From Bradyrhizobium nivariense (GTDB lineage: Bacteria; Pseudomonadota; Alphaproteobacteria; Rhizobiales; Xanthobacteraceae), in assembly GCF_029846715.1 (NCBI RefSeq), contig NZ_JARVWW010000035.1:1-64000 (forward strand): a DNA stretch of 64,000 nt. Reading direction: 5' to 3'. The stretch's first letter is position 1. Each line of letters opens with the position of its first letter. The position numbers were made by a program, and so were the translations under genes. Below are positions 8,767 to 17,219 of this stretch, piece by piece. A model generated the notes under the pieces. It was not told the DNA's origin. It worked only from the letters and a program-made list of their open reading frames with translations, and did no database searches.

Positions 8767-9993
8767 TCAATCGCACAGAGAGTCCGGGACCGTGCTCATC
8801 AGCGTGGCGGTACCCATGCTGGCGAGGATGCGATCGTTGTTGATCATGATCGGAGCGGAAAGCACGTCGCGCAGGTGGCGGCCGATACTTACGTCGGTGT
8901 CGTTGCGGTATCCGGACAGGCCGCAGGCGCGCATCGCGTGCATAACGGCCGTAACCGCGAGCTCGGAGGCCTCTACCTTGAGAAGATTGATCGAGGACTG
9001 GAACTCGAGAGATGACAGCGCGCGCTCGTCCTGTTCGCGAACTTCATAGAACTGGAGATTCGCGGCGATGACGGCGCGCAGTTTCGTCAGCGTCATTCTG
9101 GCGGCGGTGAAATGCGCCGCGCCGGGAGGCATATTGCCGCCCGACCCGCGGGCGGCCTTGCGGATGAAGAGCTGCGCGCGGCCCACCGCCGCAGCCGCGA
9201 TCCCCGCCCAGACCGAGGACCAGCACAGGTGGGCGACGGGCGTCATCGTCTGCGCATGGATCTTTTCGTATGGCACGGGGAATATCTGGTCCGCGGCGCC
9301 CCTGAAATTCAGCTTGAACCCGGCGCTGCAGGTCCCACGCATGCCAAGCGTCTCCCACGCGAGAGTGGGCTCCAGGGTATAATCGTCGCGGGTGATGGCC
9401 AGCAGCACCTGGTCGGATCCAGCAGCAGAGTCGGAGCGGCGGGCGACGGTGATGATGCCGTCCGCCTCGGCGCCGTACGAAATCACCGTCGCGTCACGCA
9501 CCAGCGAAATCTCTGTGCCGGCACTCTCCACTGCGGCCGAGCTGAAGCGTATGTTTCCGCCGTTCTGGCCTTCCGTGGTCGACGATGCCAGCAGCAGCTG
9601 CTCGGCAGCCACGCGACGCATGAGACTTTCGTGCCAGCCGCTGCCCGCGCCGTGGCGAACCAGGCACGCGACCTTGGTCTGATGCATCGCGAAGATCATT
9701 CCGGTCGAGGCGCAGGCGCGGCCGAGCGCGTAGCACATATCGGCCACCTCGGAGATAGCCGCACCGCTTCCGCCGAACTCGATCGGTATCTGAGCGCCAA
9801 GAAGTCCCTCGTTGCGCGCCGCGTCGATGGCTTTCCGCGGGAAGCGCGCCTCGCGATCGACCGCCTCGGCCTCCGCCGCGGCGACCTCCGCGACATTTGC
9901 CGTCCGCGGCTGGAACGAGGAACGGTCCGGAGAGAATGCTATTCGGCCGATCCCCGTGGTGACGTTGCGGAACTGAACTTCCTGCACACTCAT
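8767..9993 (-). CDS. Acyl-CoA dehydrogenase-like flavoprotein
   Basis: Protein of 408 residues with the acyl-CoA dehydrogenase layout: an N-terminal helical domain (LLGAQIPIEFGGSGA near 65-79), a central beta domain with LLLASSTTEGQNGGN, and a C-terminal four-helix domain ending in a CGLSGYRN stretch. Family enzymes use FAD to introduce an alpha,beta double bond into an acyl thioester. Relatives encoded next to carrier proteins oxidise aminoacyl or prolyl groups on the phosphopantetheine arm. As the first gene of the minus operon, directly followed by the aminoacyl-CP ligase, it is a good candidate for desaturating the loaded amino acid. I could not confidently place the catalytic glutamate. 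The shared palindromic box lies about 150 bp upstream. Confidence 0.85.
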   Translation of the reverse strand: MSVQEVQFRNVTTGIGRIAFSPDRSSFQPRTANVAEVAAAEAEAVDREARFPRKAIDAARNEGLLGAQIPIEFGGSGAAISEVADMCYALGRACASTGMIFAMHQTKVACLVRHGAGSGWHESLMRRVAAEQLLLASSTTEGQNGGNIRFSSAAVESAGTEISLVRDATVISYGAEADGIITVARRSDSAAGSDQVLLAITRDDYTLEPTLAWETLGMRGTCSAGFKLNFRGAADQIFPVPYEKIHAQTMTPVAHLCWSSVWAGIAAAAVGRAQLFIRKAARGSGGNMPPGAAHFTAARMTLTKLRAVIAANLQFYEVREQDERALSSLEFQSSINLLKVEASELAVTAVMHAMRACGLSGYRNDTDVSIGRHLRDVLSAPIMINNDRILASMGTATLMSTVPDSLCD

Positions 9994-10115
9994 GGGCCAC
10001 AGCCTCTCATTTCATGGTTGTCATGGTTGGACAACGTGAGCCGGGTCGAGATGAATTCCGCCCAAAATCGACAACTAGCCCACTTCCCTTGCCGCGTCGT
10101 TGGCTCAGAAGTGGG

Positions 10116-10177
10116 TGTCAAGGAGCTACCACTCCCGGGCGAGGTACCTCCGAAGCAGAGCTATTGACCGGAGCAGC
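10116..10177. promoter_or_regulatory. Palindromic box in the divergent promoter region, copy B
   Basis: GAGGTACCTC occurs at 10141-10150 inside a 17-bp block identical to 2434-2450. It lies between the minus operon (start 9993) and the plus operon (start 10235), so one regulator could act on both. Flanking half-like elements GGAGCTACC (10122-10130) and GAGCTATT (10158-10165) have similar sequence at similar spacing, suggesting several half sites. No promoter hexamers could be assigned with confidence. Confidence 0.55.
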
Positions 10178-10234
10178 AGTTGGATATCGTCACCCCGATT
10201 GTGATCGTGCCCGGTCACGGCGAGGGCAGTCGAA

Positions 10235-10504
10235 ATGCATGACCTTACCGCCAATGTTCAAAATCGTGTCCTATCTGTCGTCAGGAGCGTCCTCCGACAG
10301 AACGCGATCGCCGCCGATGTCCACCCGGAGTCACGGCTGGTGGATATCGGGCTGAGCTCGATGAGCATGGTCGAGCTGATGCTCAAGGTCGAGGCCGAGT
10401 TCGCTCTCATCCTTCCGCAGCTCGAAATCACGCCCGAAAATTTTCAATCGGTGAAGACGATGGAGCGGATGATTCTCAACCAGCTCGGATCCGAGGCGGG
10501 ATGA
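10235..10504 (+). CDS. Acyl/aminoacyl carrier protein 1
   Basis: Carrier protein of 89 residues with the phosphopantetheine attachment motif DIGLSSMSMVELML; the modified serine should be S42 by alignment to the usual G-L-D-S-L pattern. The GLSS variant is familiar from carriers that partner aminoacyl-CP ligases. A four-helix PP-binding fold is predicted from the spacing. The ATG has GAGGG about 10 bases upstream. It heads the plus-strand operon, directly divergent from the dehydrogenase and ligase genes, and its stop overlaps the next start (ATGA at 10501). It is the most probable acceptor of the amino acid activated by the 7736-8740 product. A phosphopantetheinyl transferase must act in trans, as none is encoded here. 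Confidence 0.88.
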   Translation: MHDLTANVQNRVLSVVRSVLRQNAIAADVHPESRLVDIGLSSMSMVELMLKVEAEFALILPQLEITPENFQSVKTMERMILNQLGSEAG

Positions 10505-12456
10505 AGCCAGTTGAACAGCGATTCTGCTTCAACGGCCAAGCGAGCCGCATTAACAGCGATTGCAAGGTCGCCGCGACCTCACCGACCGGCGAGCAGGTGC
10601 GCGCGGACGCCGATCGAGTCCAACCGCGCGATCACATCGTGAAGACAGCGGAGATCCAGCGGGGGACCGGACGCGGCGCTCCGCAGCGCAGACGCTCCGC
10701 CGCCAAGACCTGGCTGCAAGCCATCGCGCTAACCGCGCGGCTCGAAACCCAGCCGCATCGGTTGTTCGCCGACATCGTGGAAGAATGGGCACAGCGTCAG
10801 CCCGACCGACCTGCCCTGCTCTCGGATGGCCAATCCTTCACCTATGGCGAACTCACCGCCCGGATCAACCGGTATGCGCGCTGGGCGCGGGGCCTCGGCC
10901 TCCACGCCGGCCGCACCGTCTGTCTGCTGATGCCGAACCGGCCGGACTACCTCGCCTGCTGGCTCGGCATCAGCAGCGTCGGCGGAACGGTGGCACTGAT
11001 CAATACCAGGCTGGTCGGCCGGTCCCTGGCTCACTGCATCGACGTCGCCCATGCCGATCACCTCATCCTGGCTTCCGATTGCGTGGATGCGTTCGAGAGC
11101 GCACGGCCGCACCTGGAGCGCGTGCCGCAAAGTTGGACCCTCGGCACCGGCGACCCAAGCGGCGATCTCGATGCGGCGCTCGCCGCCTTCGAGCCACGTC
11201 CGCTGTCCTCCACCGAACGTGGCGACGTCACGATCGATGGACGCGCGCTCCTCGTCTACACCTCGGGCACCACGGGGCTCGCGAAGGCGGCGAACATCAG
11301 TCATCGCCGCATTCTCAGCTGGGGCGGATGGTTTGCCGGACTGACGGACGCGACCACCAACGATCGGCTTTACGATTGCCTGCCGCTCCATCATTCCGTG
11401 GGCGGCATCGCTGCTCCCTGCAGCATGCTCTGCGCGGGAGCTTCAGTCGTGATTGCCGAGAAATTCTCCGCTGGCAGCTTTTGGGACGACATCGAGCGTT
11501 TCGACTGCACCGTCTTCCAATATATTGGCGAGCTCTGCCGCTATCTGCTGAAGGCGCCGGCGTCCGAACGAAAGGCGCGACATGGGCTGCGGCTGGCCGT
11601 TGGCAATGGATTGCGCGGCGACATCTGGGAGGTGTTCGCCAGCCGGTTTGCGATTCCGCAGATCCTCGAATTCTATGCCGCAACGGAAGGCAACTTTTCG
11701 CTATTCAACGTCGAAGGAAAACCGGGCGCGATCGGCCGGATCCCACCGGTGCTGGCGCATCGTTTTCCCGCCTCAATCGTCAAGGTGGATGTCGACAGCG
11801 GCAACCCGCTCCGTAGCGACGCTGGGCTCTGCGTCGCCTGCGCCACTGGCGAGACGGGCGAGGCTGTCGGACGTATCGGCGGTGCCGGTCGCGGCGGCGC
11901 ACCTTTCGAGGGCTACACCGATCCCGCCGAGACCGCGAAAAAGATTCTGCGCAACGTCTTTGCCGAAGGCGATGCCTGGTTCCGCACCGGCGATCTGATG
12001 CTGCGCGACGAGCAGGGCTACTTGCACTTCATCGACCGTGTCGGCGACACCTTCCGCTGGAAGGGCGAGAACGTCGCGACCAGCGAAGTGAACGACGCAA
12101 TAAGGGACTGCCCCGGCGTTCTCGACGCATCGACCTATGGAGTTGCCGTGTCGGGGGCCGACGGCCGCGCCGGCATGGCGGCCCTGGTGGTGGACCAGCG
12201 TTTCGATTTCGGAATATTCAGAGAGCAACTTTCGTATCGGCTTCCGCGCTATGCGGTTCCAGCCTTCGTCAGGTTGTGCCGGTCGCTCGATGCGACCGAC
12301 ACTTTCAAGCAAAAGAAGCAGCGGCTGATCCGCGAGGGATTTGATCCTTCGGTGGTGGGCGATCCGCTGTTCCTGCGCGATCCGGTGACCGGCGACTATC
12401 GTTCGATCGACCGGGCGGTCTACGCGCGCATCGTTGCGGGCGAAATCAGGCTCTAG
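10501..12456 (+). CDS. FATP-like acyl-CoA/acyl-ACP synthetase
   Basis: Adenylate-forming enzyme of 651 residues, most like bacterial very-long-chain acyl-CoA synthetases (FATP/FadD6 type). The AMP-binding P-loop is LVYTSGTTGLAKAA (about 251-264), the A5 motif is FYAATEGN (near 390), and the hinge/A8 region is FIDRVGDTFRWKGENV (near 509). The C-terminus TFKQKKQRLIREGFDP is typical of the family. The first 70 residues are a polar, probably disordered extension without homology; translation from 10501 is supported by ATGA overlap with the carrier gene and a purine-rich site. It presumably activates a carboxylic acid and loads CoA or one of the two flanking carriers, but whether the acid is fatty cannot be read directly. 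Confidence 0.85.
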   Translation: MKPVEQRFCFNGQASRINSDCKVAATSPTGEQVRADADRVQPRDHIVKTAEIQRGTGRGAPQRRRSAAKTWLQAIALTARLETQPHRLFADIVEEWAQRQPDRPALLSDGQSFTYGELTARINRYARWARGLGLHAGRTVCLLMPNRPDYLACWLGISSVGGTVALINTRLVGRSLAHCIDVAHADHLILASDCVDAFESARPHLERVPQSWTLGTGDPSGDLDAALAAFEPRPLSSTERGDVTIDGRALLVYTSGTTGLAKAANISHRRILSWGGWFAGLTDATTNDRLYDCLPLHHSVGGIAAPCSMLCAGASVVIAEKFSAGSFWDDIERFDCTVFQYIGELCRYLLKAPASERKARHGLRLAVGNGLRGDIWEVFASRFAIPQILEFYAATEGNFSLFNVEGKPGAIGRIPPVLAHRFPASIVKVDVDSGNPLRSDAGLCVACATGETGEAVGRIGGAGRGGAPFEGYTDPAETAKKILRNVFAEGDAWFRTGDLMLRDEQGYLHFIDRVGDTFRWKGENVATSEVNDAIRDCPGVLDASTYGVAVSGADGRAGMAALVVDQRFDFGIFREQLSYRLPRYAVPAFVRLCRSLDATDTFKQKKQRLIREGFDPSVVGDPLFLRDPVTGDYRSIDRAVYARIVAGEIRL

Positions 12457-12490
12457 CATCGGCCCGGAAAGCCGAGATGTGAGGTGTACC

Positions 12491-12736
12491 ATGTCGGTCA
12501 AGTCGAAAATTTTCTCCGCGATGAAGCAGATCGCCGAGGAACAGAAGATCACGCTTCCGCCGCTTGAGAACGATCTGTCACTGAACGAAACCGGGTTCGA
12601 CTCGCTGGCATTCGCCATCCTAGTTGCGCGGCTGGAGGACGAGCTCGGTGTCGATCCATTCACTGTCGCCGAGGACGCCGCCTTCCCGTCCACCCTCGGT
12701 GAGTTTGTCAGAGCCTACGAGAATGTCCCCGCCTGA
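12491..12736 (+). CDS. Acyl carrier protein 2
   Basis: Second carrier of 81 residues, attachment motif NETGFDSLAFAIL with S38 as the expected phosphopantetheinylated residue, followed by an acidic helix-II region (ARLEDELGVDPF). GAGGT stands 5 bases upstream of ATG 12491; the upstream open frame from 12434 is not needed. It lies 34 bp after the FATP-like ligase, and its 3' end overlaps the start of the next ligase by 14 bases. The sequence differs strongly from carrier 1, so the two probably serve different loading enzymes. Confidence 0.88.
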   Translation: MSVKSKIFSAMKQIAEEQKITLPPLENDLSLNETGFDSLAFAILVARLEDELGVDPFTVAEDAAFPSTLGEFVRAYENVPA

Positions 12737-14108
12737 TATCATCGCGCTGCGCCAATATCTCGGCCGGCAGCCCAAGGACGGCACGATTTCCGATGCCCGG
12801 CACGTTGTATCGCTGACGGACATTATCCAGCACAGTTGCCTGACCGGCAGATCGCGTGAGCTGTCCGGCGGCTCGGTGCTGATTGCGACGTCGGGACAGC
12901 TGCTGTCTGCGCTTGCCATGATCGAGCTCGACGGCGTCGCCCGCCGCATGCTTGTATGCCCTCCCGACCTCGATTGGGATCGCCTGCAGGTCCTGCTCGA
13001 GCAGGCCGGGATCGACACCATCGTCACCGATCGGCCGTTACACCGGTGTAGTGCGGGCAAGTACAACATTATCGGCATCGACCTCCCCCAACAGAGGGCC
13101 GTGGAATGGAAGGTCGACCGTGCGACCGAATGGCTGATGTTGACCTCGGGAACGTCGGGGCTGCCGAAGATTGTTCGACATACGCTCGATGGGCTCGCCG
13201 GCGCGATCATCGCCGAGGGACCTGCGCGCCACCGGAACGCAACCTGGGCGACGTTCTATGACATCCGCCGCTACGGCGGCCTGCAAATCTTCCTGCGAGC
13301 CGTGATCGGCGGTGGATCGATGGTGCTTTCCGAGCCCGGGGAGGCCGTCGCGGCCCACGTGGCGCGCCTGCGCGCAGGCGGCGTCACCCACATCTCCGGG
13401 ACGCCGTCGCACTGGCGCAAGCTCCTGATGAGCGGCGCGTCCGCCAACTTCTCGCCGGACTATGTCCGCCTGTCAGGCGAAATCGCCGACCAGGCAGTGC
13501 TGGACGGCCTAGCCAGGGCATTTCCGCATGCGTCAATCGGGCACGCCTATGCCTCGACCGAAGCTGGCGTCGGTTTCAGCGTGGACGATGGGCTCGAGGG
13601 TTTTCCTGCCCACCTGATCGGGCAGGATCACGCCGGTGTGGAGATGAAGGTGGTCGACGGCTCGCTACGGATCCGCTCCCGGCGTACCGCGCGCGCTTAT
13701 GTCGGTGCCGATGCGCCGCCGCTCGCCGACGCCGAGGGGTTCGTCGATACCGGCGATATGGTCGAGCTGTGCGGCGAACGATACCACTTCGTCGGCCGGC
13801 GAGGCGGCATCATCAACATCGGCGGGTTGAAGGTGCATCCCGAGGAGGTGGAAACCGTGATCAACCGGCACGCTTGCGTCCAGATGTCGCGCGCGCGATC
13901 GCGCAGCAGCCCGATCACCGGCGCCATTGTGGTCGCCGATGTCGTCCTGGTCGACGGCACCGATAGGGAACGCCACGAAACCATCCGCAGGGAGATTCTC
14001 AGCCAGTGCAAAGACCGGCTGGCAGTATGGAAGGTGCCTGCGGTGATCCGCTTCGTCGATCGGCTCGAGGTCACGGCAGCGGGGAAACTGGCGCGCACCG
14101 ATGCGTAA
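12723..14108 (+). CDS. Acyl-adenylate ligase, short ANL family
   Basis: Adenylate-forming enzyme of 461 residues. Motifs are LMLTSGTSGLPK (about 138-149), YASTEAGVGF (near 275), VDTGDMVEL (near 340), and VGRRGGIINIGGLKVHPEE (353-372). The terminal catalytic lysine region reads TAAGKLART. The N-terminal subdomain is shorter than in most 500-550 residue relatives. It resembles the coumarate/acyl-CoA ligase and acyl-ACP ligase groups rather than the FATP type next door. ATG 12723 overlaps carrier 2, and the 3' end overlaps FabG by 8 bases, so the three proteins are translationally coupled. A role in loading carrier 2 is likely but inferred. Confidence 0.82.
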   Translation: MSPPDIIALRQYLGRQPKDGTISDARHVVSLTDIIQHSCLTGRSRELSGGSVLIATSGQLLSALAMIELDGVARRMLVCPPDLDWDRLQVLLEQAGIDTIVTDRPLHRCSAGKYNIIGIDLPQQRAVEWKVDRATEWLMLTSGTSGLPKIVRHTLDGLAGAIIAEGPARHRNATWATFYDIRRYGGLQIFLRAVIGGGSMVLSEPGEAVAAHVARLRAGGVTHISGTPSHWRKLLMSGASANFSPDYVRLSGEIADQAVLDGLARAFPHASIGHAYASTEAGVGFSVDDGLEGFPAHLIGQDHAGVEMKVVDGSLRIRSRRTARAYVGADAPPLADAEGFVDTGDMVELCGERYHFVGRRGGIINIGGLKVHPEEVETVINRHACVQMSRARSRSSPITGAIVVADVVLVDGTDRERHETIRREILSQCKDRLAVWKVPAVIRFVDRLEVTAAGKLARTDA

Positions 14109-14826
14109 CGTCCTCGTCACCGGCGGCAGCCGCGGTATCGGTCTTGCCATTGCGCGCAGACTCGCCGCCTCCGGCGACTACAATGTGGTCGTGGTGGCGC
14201 GCCGCGAGAGCGCAGAGTTTGCGGCTGCAGCCGGCGAAGCACAACGGCGCCTGCATTTCCGCGCCTGCGACCTCGCGGTCATTGATTCGATCCCGATCTT
14301 CGCAAAATCAGTCCGCGACGAATTCGGCACGATCTACGGCCTCGTCAACAATGCCGGGATCGGTACCGATGGGCTGCTGGCCACCATGCACAATTCCGAA
14401 ATCGAGGCTCTGATTCGCCTGAATGTACTGTCGCCGATCATCCTGACTAAATACGTGGCGCGCCATATGATGGCTAACGGCGCCGGGCGGATCGTCAACA
14501 TTTCCTCTATCGTCGCGTCGACCGGCTACAGCGGCTTGTCCGTGTATGCCGCGTCCAAGGCCGCGGTCGCCGGCTTCACCCGTTCGCTGGCCCGAGAAGT
14601 CGGCAGAGTCGGCATCACCGTGAACGCGGTCGCGCCCGGCTTCATCGACACGGAGTTGACCAGGTCCCTGGACGACGGAGGCCGTCGGCGCATCGCTAGC
14701 CGCAGCGCATTACGTCGCCTGCCCGAAGCCGACGACGTCGCTTCCATGGTCGAATATCTTCTCGGCGAACGCGGCCGGAACATCACCGGCACCGTGATGA
14801 CGGTCGACGCCGGCAACACCGCGTGA
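14101..14826 (+). CDS. FabG-like short-chain dehydrogenase/reductase
   Basis: Classical SDR of 241 residues, similar to 3-oxoacyl-ACP reductase. The NAD(P) motif is TGGSRGIG (7-14), NNAG follows near residue 82, the catalytic serine lies in NISSIVAS, and the catalytic pair is YAASK. The C-terminus VTGG-equivalent region reads NITGTVMTVDAG, normal for the FabG group. FabG enzymes reduce a 3-keto group on a carrier-bound acyl chain with NADPH. It is the last gene of the plus operon. With two carriers and two loading ligases upstream, a carrier-bound keto substrate is plausible, but no ketosynthase is present in the window to generate one. Confidence 0.88.
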   Translation: MRNVLVTGGSRGIGLAIARRLAASGDYNVVVVARRESAEFAAAAGEAQRRLHFRACDLAVIDSIPIFAKSVRDEFGTIYGLVNNAGIGTDGLLATMHNSEIEALIRLNVLSPIILTKYVARHMMANGAGRIVNISSIVASTGYSGLSVYAASKAAVAGFTRSLAREVGRVGITVNAVAPGFIDTELTRSLDDGGRRRIASRSALRRLPEADDVASMVEYLLGERGRNITGTVMTVDAGNTA

Positions 14827-14910
14827 CTGCTGGCCATGTTGGTCGGCAACCTGGCCGGATGCGAGCCGGCCGCGAGCTCGAGCCTTAGGGCCGCGTCGGT
14901 TTGGCGGCTT

Positions 14911-15171
14911 TCATTCCAGCGACGGCCCCTTCAAATACCCAAGCATCGTGTTGCAGGCCTTCTCCGCCTCCGCGAAAGTTGCAAATGCCGAACCGCCAAT
15001 CTTGATCGCGCCGTTACCCCGATAGAGCGCACGCCACGACGCCACGTAGCCGGCCCGTCCATGAAAGCCGGTACCAGCAGGGGTCTCATACGTGATCACA
15101 AAGGAAAAGCCGTCGCCGGTCGCGCTCCAAATTTCCATGTCCTCGACGGCACGGTGAAACTGAAGAGACAT
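14911..15171 (-). CDS. Small conserved-type hypothetical protein
   Basis: Protein of 86 residues beginning MSLQFHRAVEDMEIW, with alternating beta-strand character (SFVITYETPAG, ASWRALYRGNG) and a helical C-terminus (FAEAEKACNTMLGYLK). Small proteins of this style are common in Bradyrhizobium, but I assign no function. A GTG start 18 bases upstream is also possible. It is convergent with the FabG gene, its stop lying 85 bp from that of FabG. Confidence 0.6.
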   Translation of the reverse strand: MSLQFHRAVEDMEIWSATGDGFSFVITYETPAGTGFHGRAGYVASWRALYRGNGAIKIGGSAFATFAEAEKACNTMLGYLKGPSLE

Positions 15172-15825
15172 CAAGATGCGTCCGCGCACTCGCTTTCAGC
15201 TCAACCACAGAGCTTCACTCCGGTTGGCAGGGCCGACTACAGAGAAACGGCCCTGACCACTTGGGGGGCAGGGCAGGAAAGGCCAGGGCCGCCGCTCTAG
15301 ATGTACCGATATCTAGTCGGCACACCCCTGCGATTGCATCTGGAGCCGATCTGTTGTCCGCGACTTCATTTTACCTGACAACGGACAAACTGCGATCGAT
15401 CCAGAGCTGCAGATGACGAATAATTACACTTCTCTCCCGTTGCCGCGCCTGCGATTTTGGATCAGCCGCCGGTCCTGACGGACTACTCCACTTAGCTTCC
15501 CGGACATTGACCTCGCCAATCGGACCGCGCTCGAACCAGTCTCCAGCGCTTAAAGCTGCTCGTTCAAGCTGATCCGCTGCATTGCCGGGCATCGCCGTGA
15601 CAGACGTACTTACATCACTGGCCGCGCCGATGCTGACCCGAAGTTACGACTCCCTGCACGTATGGACGATCACACCCCAAACCGGCACGTTGCTCGGATC
15701 AGCGGTGCCGACATACCCGTCCCATCGCGGCTGAGCCCGGCCTTTCCGGCCGGGGCCGGCGCTTCCAATATGGACCACCTGCCCATCGCAGCGTCGGCAA
15801 AGAATCGAGGCGCGTGGGGGTCTTC
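15172..15825. other. Intergenic region with no supported gene
   Basis: Open frames here lack both a good start site and recognisable content. A GC-rich inverted repeat GCCCGGCC-TTTCC-GGCCGGGGC lies near 15736-15757, downstream of the LuxR-type gene that ends at 15826, but no T-run follows, so I do not call it a terminator. The region marks the boundary between the carrier-protein locus and the polysaccharide/secretion genes. Confidence 0.4.
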
Positions 15826-16518
15826 TCAGCGCTCGCCACTCGTCGGACTTAATCCGGGATGCGGAGCCTTCTCCCGCGGGGCGGTCGCGCGATCATGTTG
15901 CGAAATGGCGAGGGCCGCGAGCACCGTCCGATTGCTGATTTCAAGCTTTTGAAAGATATTGTGAAGGTGCACTTTGATGGTGCCGTCGGTAATGTTCAAC
16001 CGCCGCCCGACTTCCTTGTTCGACAATCCTTCGGAGACCAGACGCATGATCTGACGCTCGCGTTCCGTCAGCGCTGTCAGCCCGTTCTCCGAATTCGTGC
16101 CCTGCTCGGGCGCTACCATCGACTCGGATGGGGCCGACGGCAGCACGTTGTGACCATTGGCGATGTGCCGCAACGACCGCACCAGCGCCTCGGAATCGGT
16201 GTCTCTGAGGATGATACTACAGGTCGCAGGCGTCGCGGCGAGCACCAGTTCGCAATCTTCGCTCGCGACGAAAAACACCAAATGCGTCGAATGATTTTCT
16301 GAATTAACCGTCGAAAGAATTTTCGCGGCGGCGAGCTCAGGCATTGCGGGATCGACAATCGCGATATCGGGCGCCAAGTTCCGGATCGCTTCGATGCAGC
16401 TTGCGGCGTCGCTACAGGACGCAACGATATTGAAATCGGATACGGCACCGAGCACGTTGCTCAGCCCCAGCAAGACCACCGGATGCCGGTCTGCAATGAC
16501 TACACTGATACGTCGCAT
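15826..16518 (-). CDS. NarL/LuxR-family response regulator
   Basis: Two-domain regulator of 230 residues. The receiver begins MRRISVVIADRHPVV; the phosphoacceptor is probably D56 in IAIVDPAMPEL, while the usual conserved lysine is an arginine (IILRDTD). The LuxR-type DNA-binding domain follows, with LTERERQIMRLVSEGLSNKE and the recognition helix region TIKVHLHNIFQKLEI. ATG 16518 has GGAG 7 bases upstream; the frame is open a little further up. It is divergent from a second LuxR-type gene across 700 bp. No sensor kinase is adjacent. Location beside a type I secretion and polysaccharide locus suggests control of these genes, which is inferred. Confidence 0.85.
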   Translation of the reverse strand: MRRISVVIADRHPVVLLGLSNVLGAVSDFNIVASCSDAASCIEAIRNLAPDIAIVDPAMPELAAAKILSTVNSENHSTHLVFFVASEDCELVLAATPATCSIILRDTDSEALVRSLRHIANGHNVLPSAPSESMVAPEQGTNSENGLTALTERERQIMRLVSEGLSNKEVGRRLNITDGTIKVHLHNIFQKLEISNRTVLAALAISQHDRATAPREKAPHPGLSPTSGER

Positions 16519-17219
16519 TGGGCGCTCCTCAGCCAGTCGCCTCCCAAACATAAACCCCGCGCACCTTCTGTTAGTTCACCCACTACAGATAGGATCATCC
16601 GAAAATTCTCTTAATACAAGCAATGTTGACGTCGCAACGCGATACTTAGGTTAATCGGCGGCGTTGCTCTGCCCGCTTCCCGACTCTCACCCAACAATTT
16701 GCGACTCGAATACCCGTAAGAAGCCGGTGATCGGACTGCGGCGAGCGTAGTCCTCAAGGGTGCACACCGCCGATTATTTCCTCAACGTTAAATATACGCC
16801 GCACCGTTAACTCGCCCGCCGAATTCGTTCACGCAGAAATCGCATCGACGAACAAAAACAATCGACAAATTTTTCAATGTTGGATGAACATCGTCACCTT
16901 ATTCACGCAGAGGCTGCGCCAGAAAGGCATTTTTTGCACCGTAATCGCACGGGTATACGCAGCACCGCGTCTATAACCAACGATATATAGGGCGATCGAA
17001 AATTCGCATCTAACATTCATAAAAGATTAAGCAAGCTGGATAGCTCGAAATCCACAGACAAGGAGAAAGGCGGATCACGATCGAGGTAACTCGATATATC
17101 TGAAGACCACAAGCCGAGGGAGAACGACCAACTACAACAGCGAGAGTTCGTTCGTCCGTCGCGAAACCAAGCTGAGTTCAAACGATGTTGTGTCATTGCG
17201 TAGCCCGGGGAGAATTAAA
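16519..17219. promoter_or_regulatory. Long AT-richer divergent intergenic region
   Basis: A 700-bp gap separates two divergently transcribed LuxR-type regulators. The portion 16780-17070 is clearly richer in A and T than the surrounding genes (for example the stretch around 16975-17030), as expected for promoter and binding sites. I see no open frame with coding character and no tRNA. Individual promoter elements cannot be assigned by eye. No copy of the GAGGTACCTC box is present. Confidence 0.4.

Noticed and set aside
9112..10167. A 351-codon plus-strand frame opposite the acyl-CoA-dehydrogenase-like gene.
   Set aside because: No recognisable domain; sense gene has a full family pattern and a clear start.
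5253..14826. Interpretation as the rhizobitoxine cluster itself.
   Set aside because: The fused aminotransferase/sulfhydrylase RtxA and the membrane desaturase RtxC are absent; only the pathway logic is similar.
5253..14826. Interpretation as a classical NRPS/PKS or as ordinary fatty acid synthesis.
   Set aside because: No condensation, ketosynthase, acyltransferase or thioesterase domains, and carriers and ligases are all stand-alone.
15736..15757. GC-rich hairpin considered as a terminator.
   Set aside because: Imperfect stem and no T-run on either side; not distinguishable from chance in GC-rich DNA.
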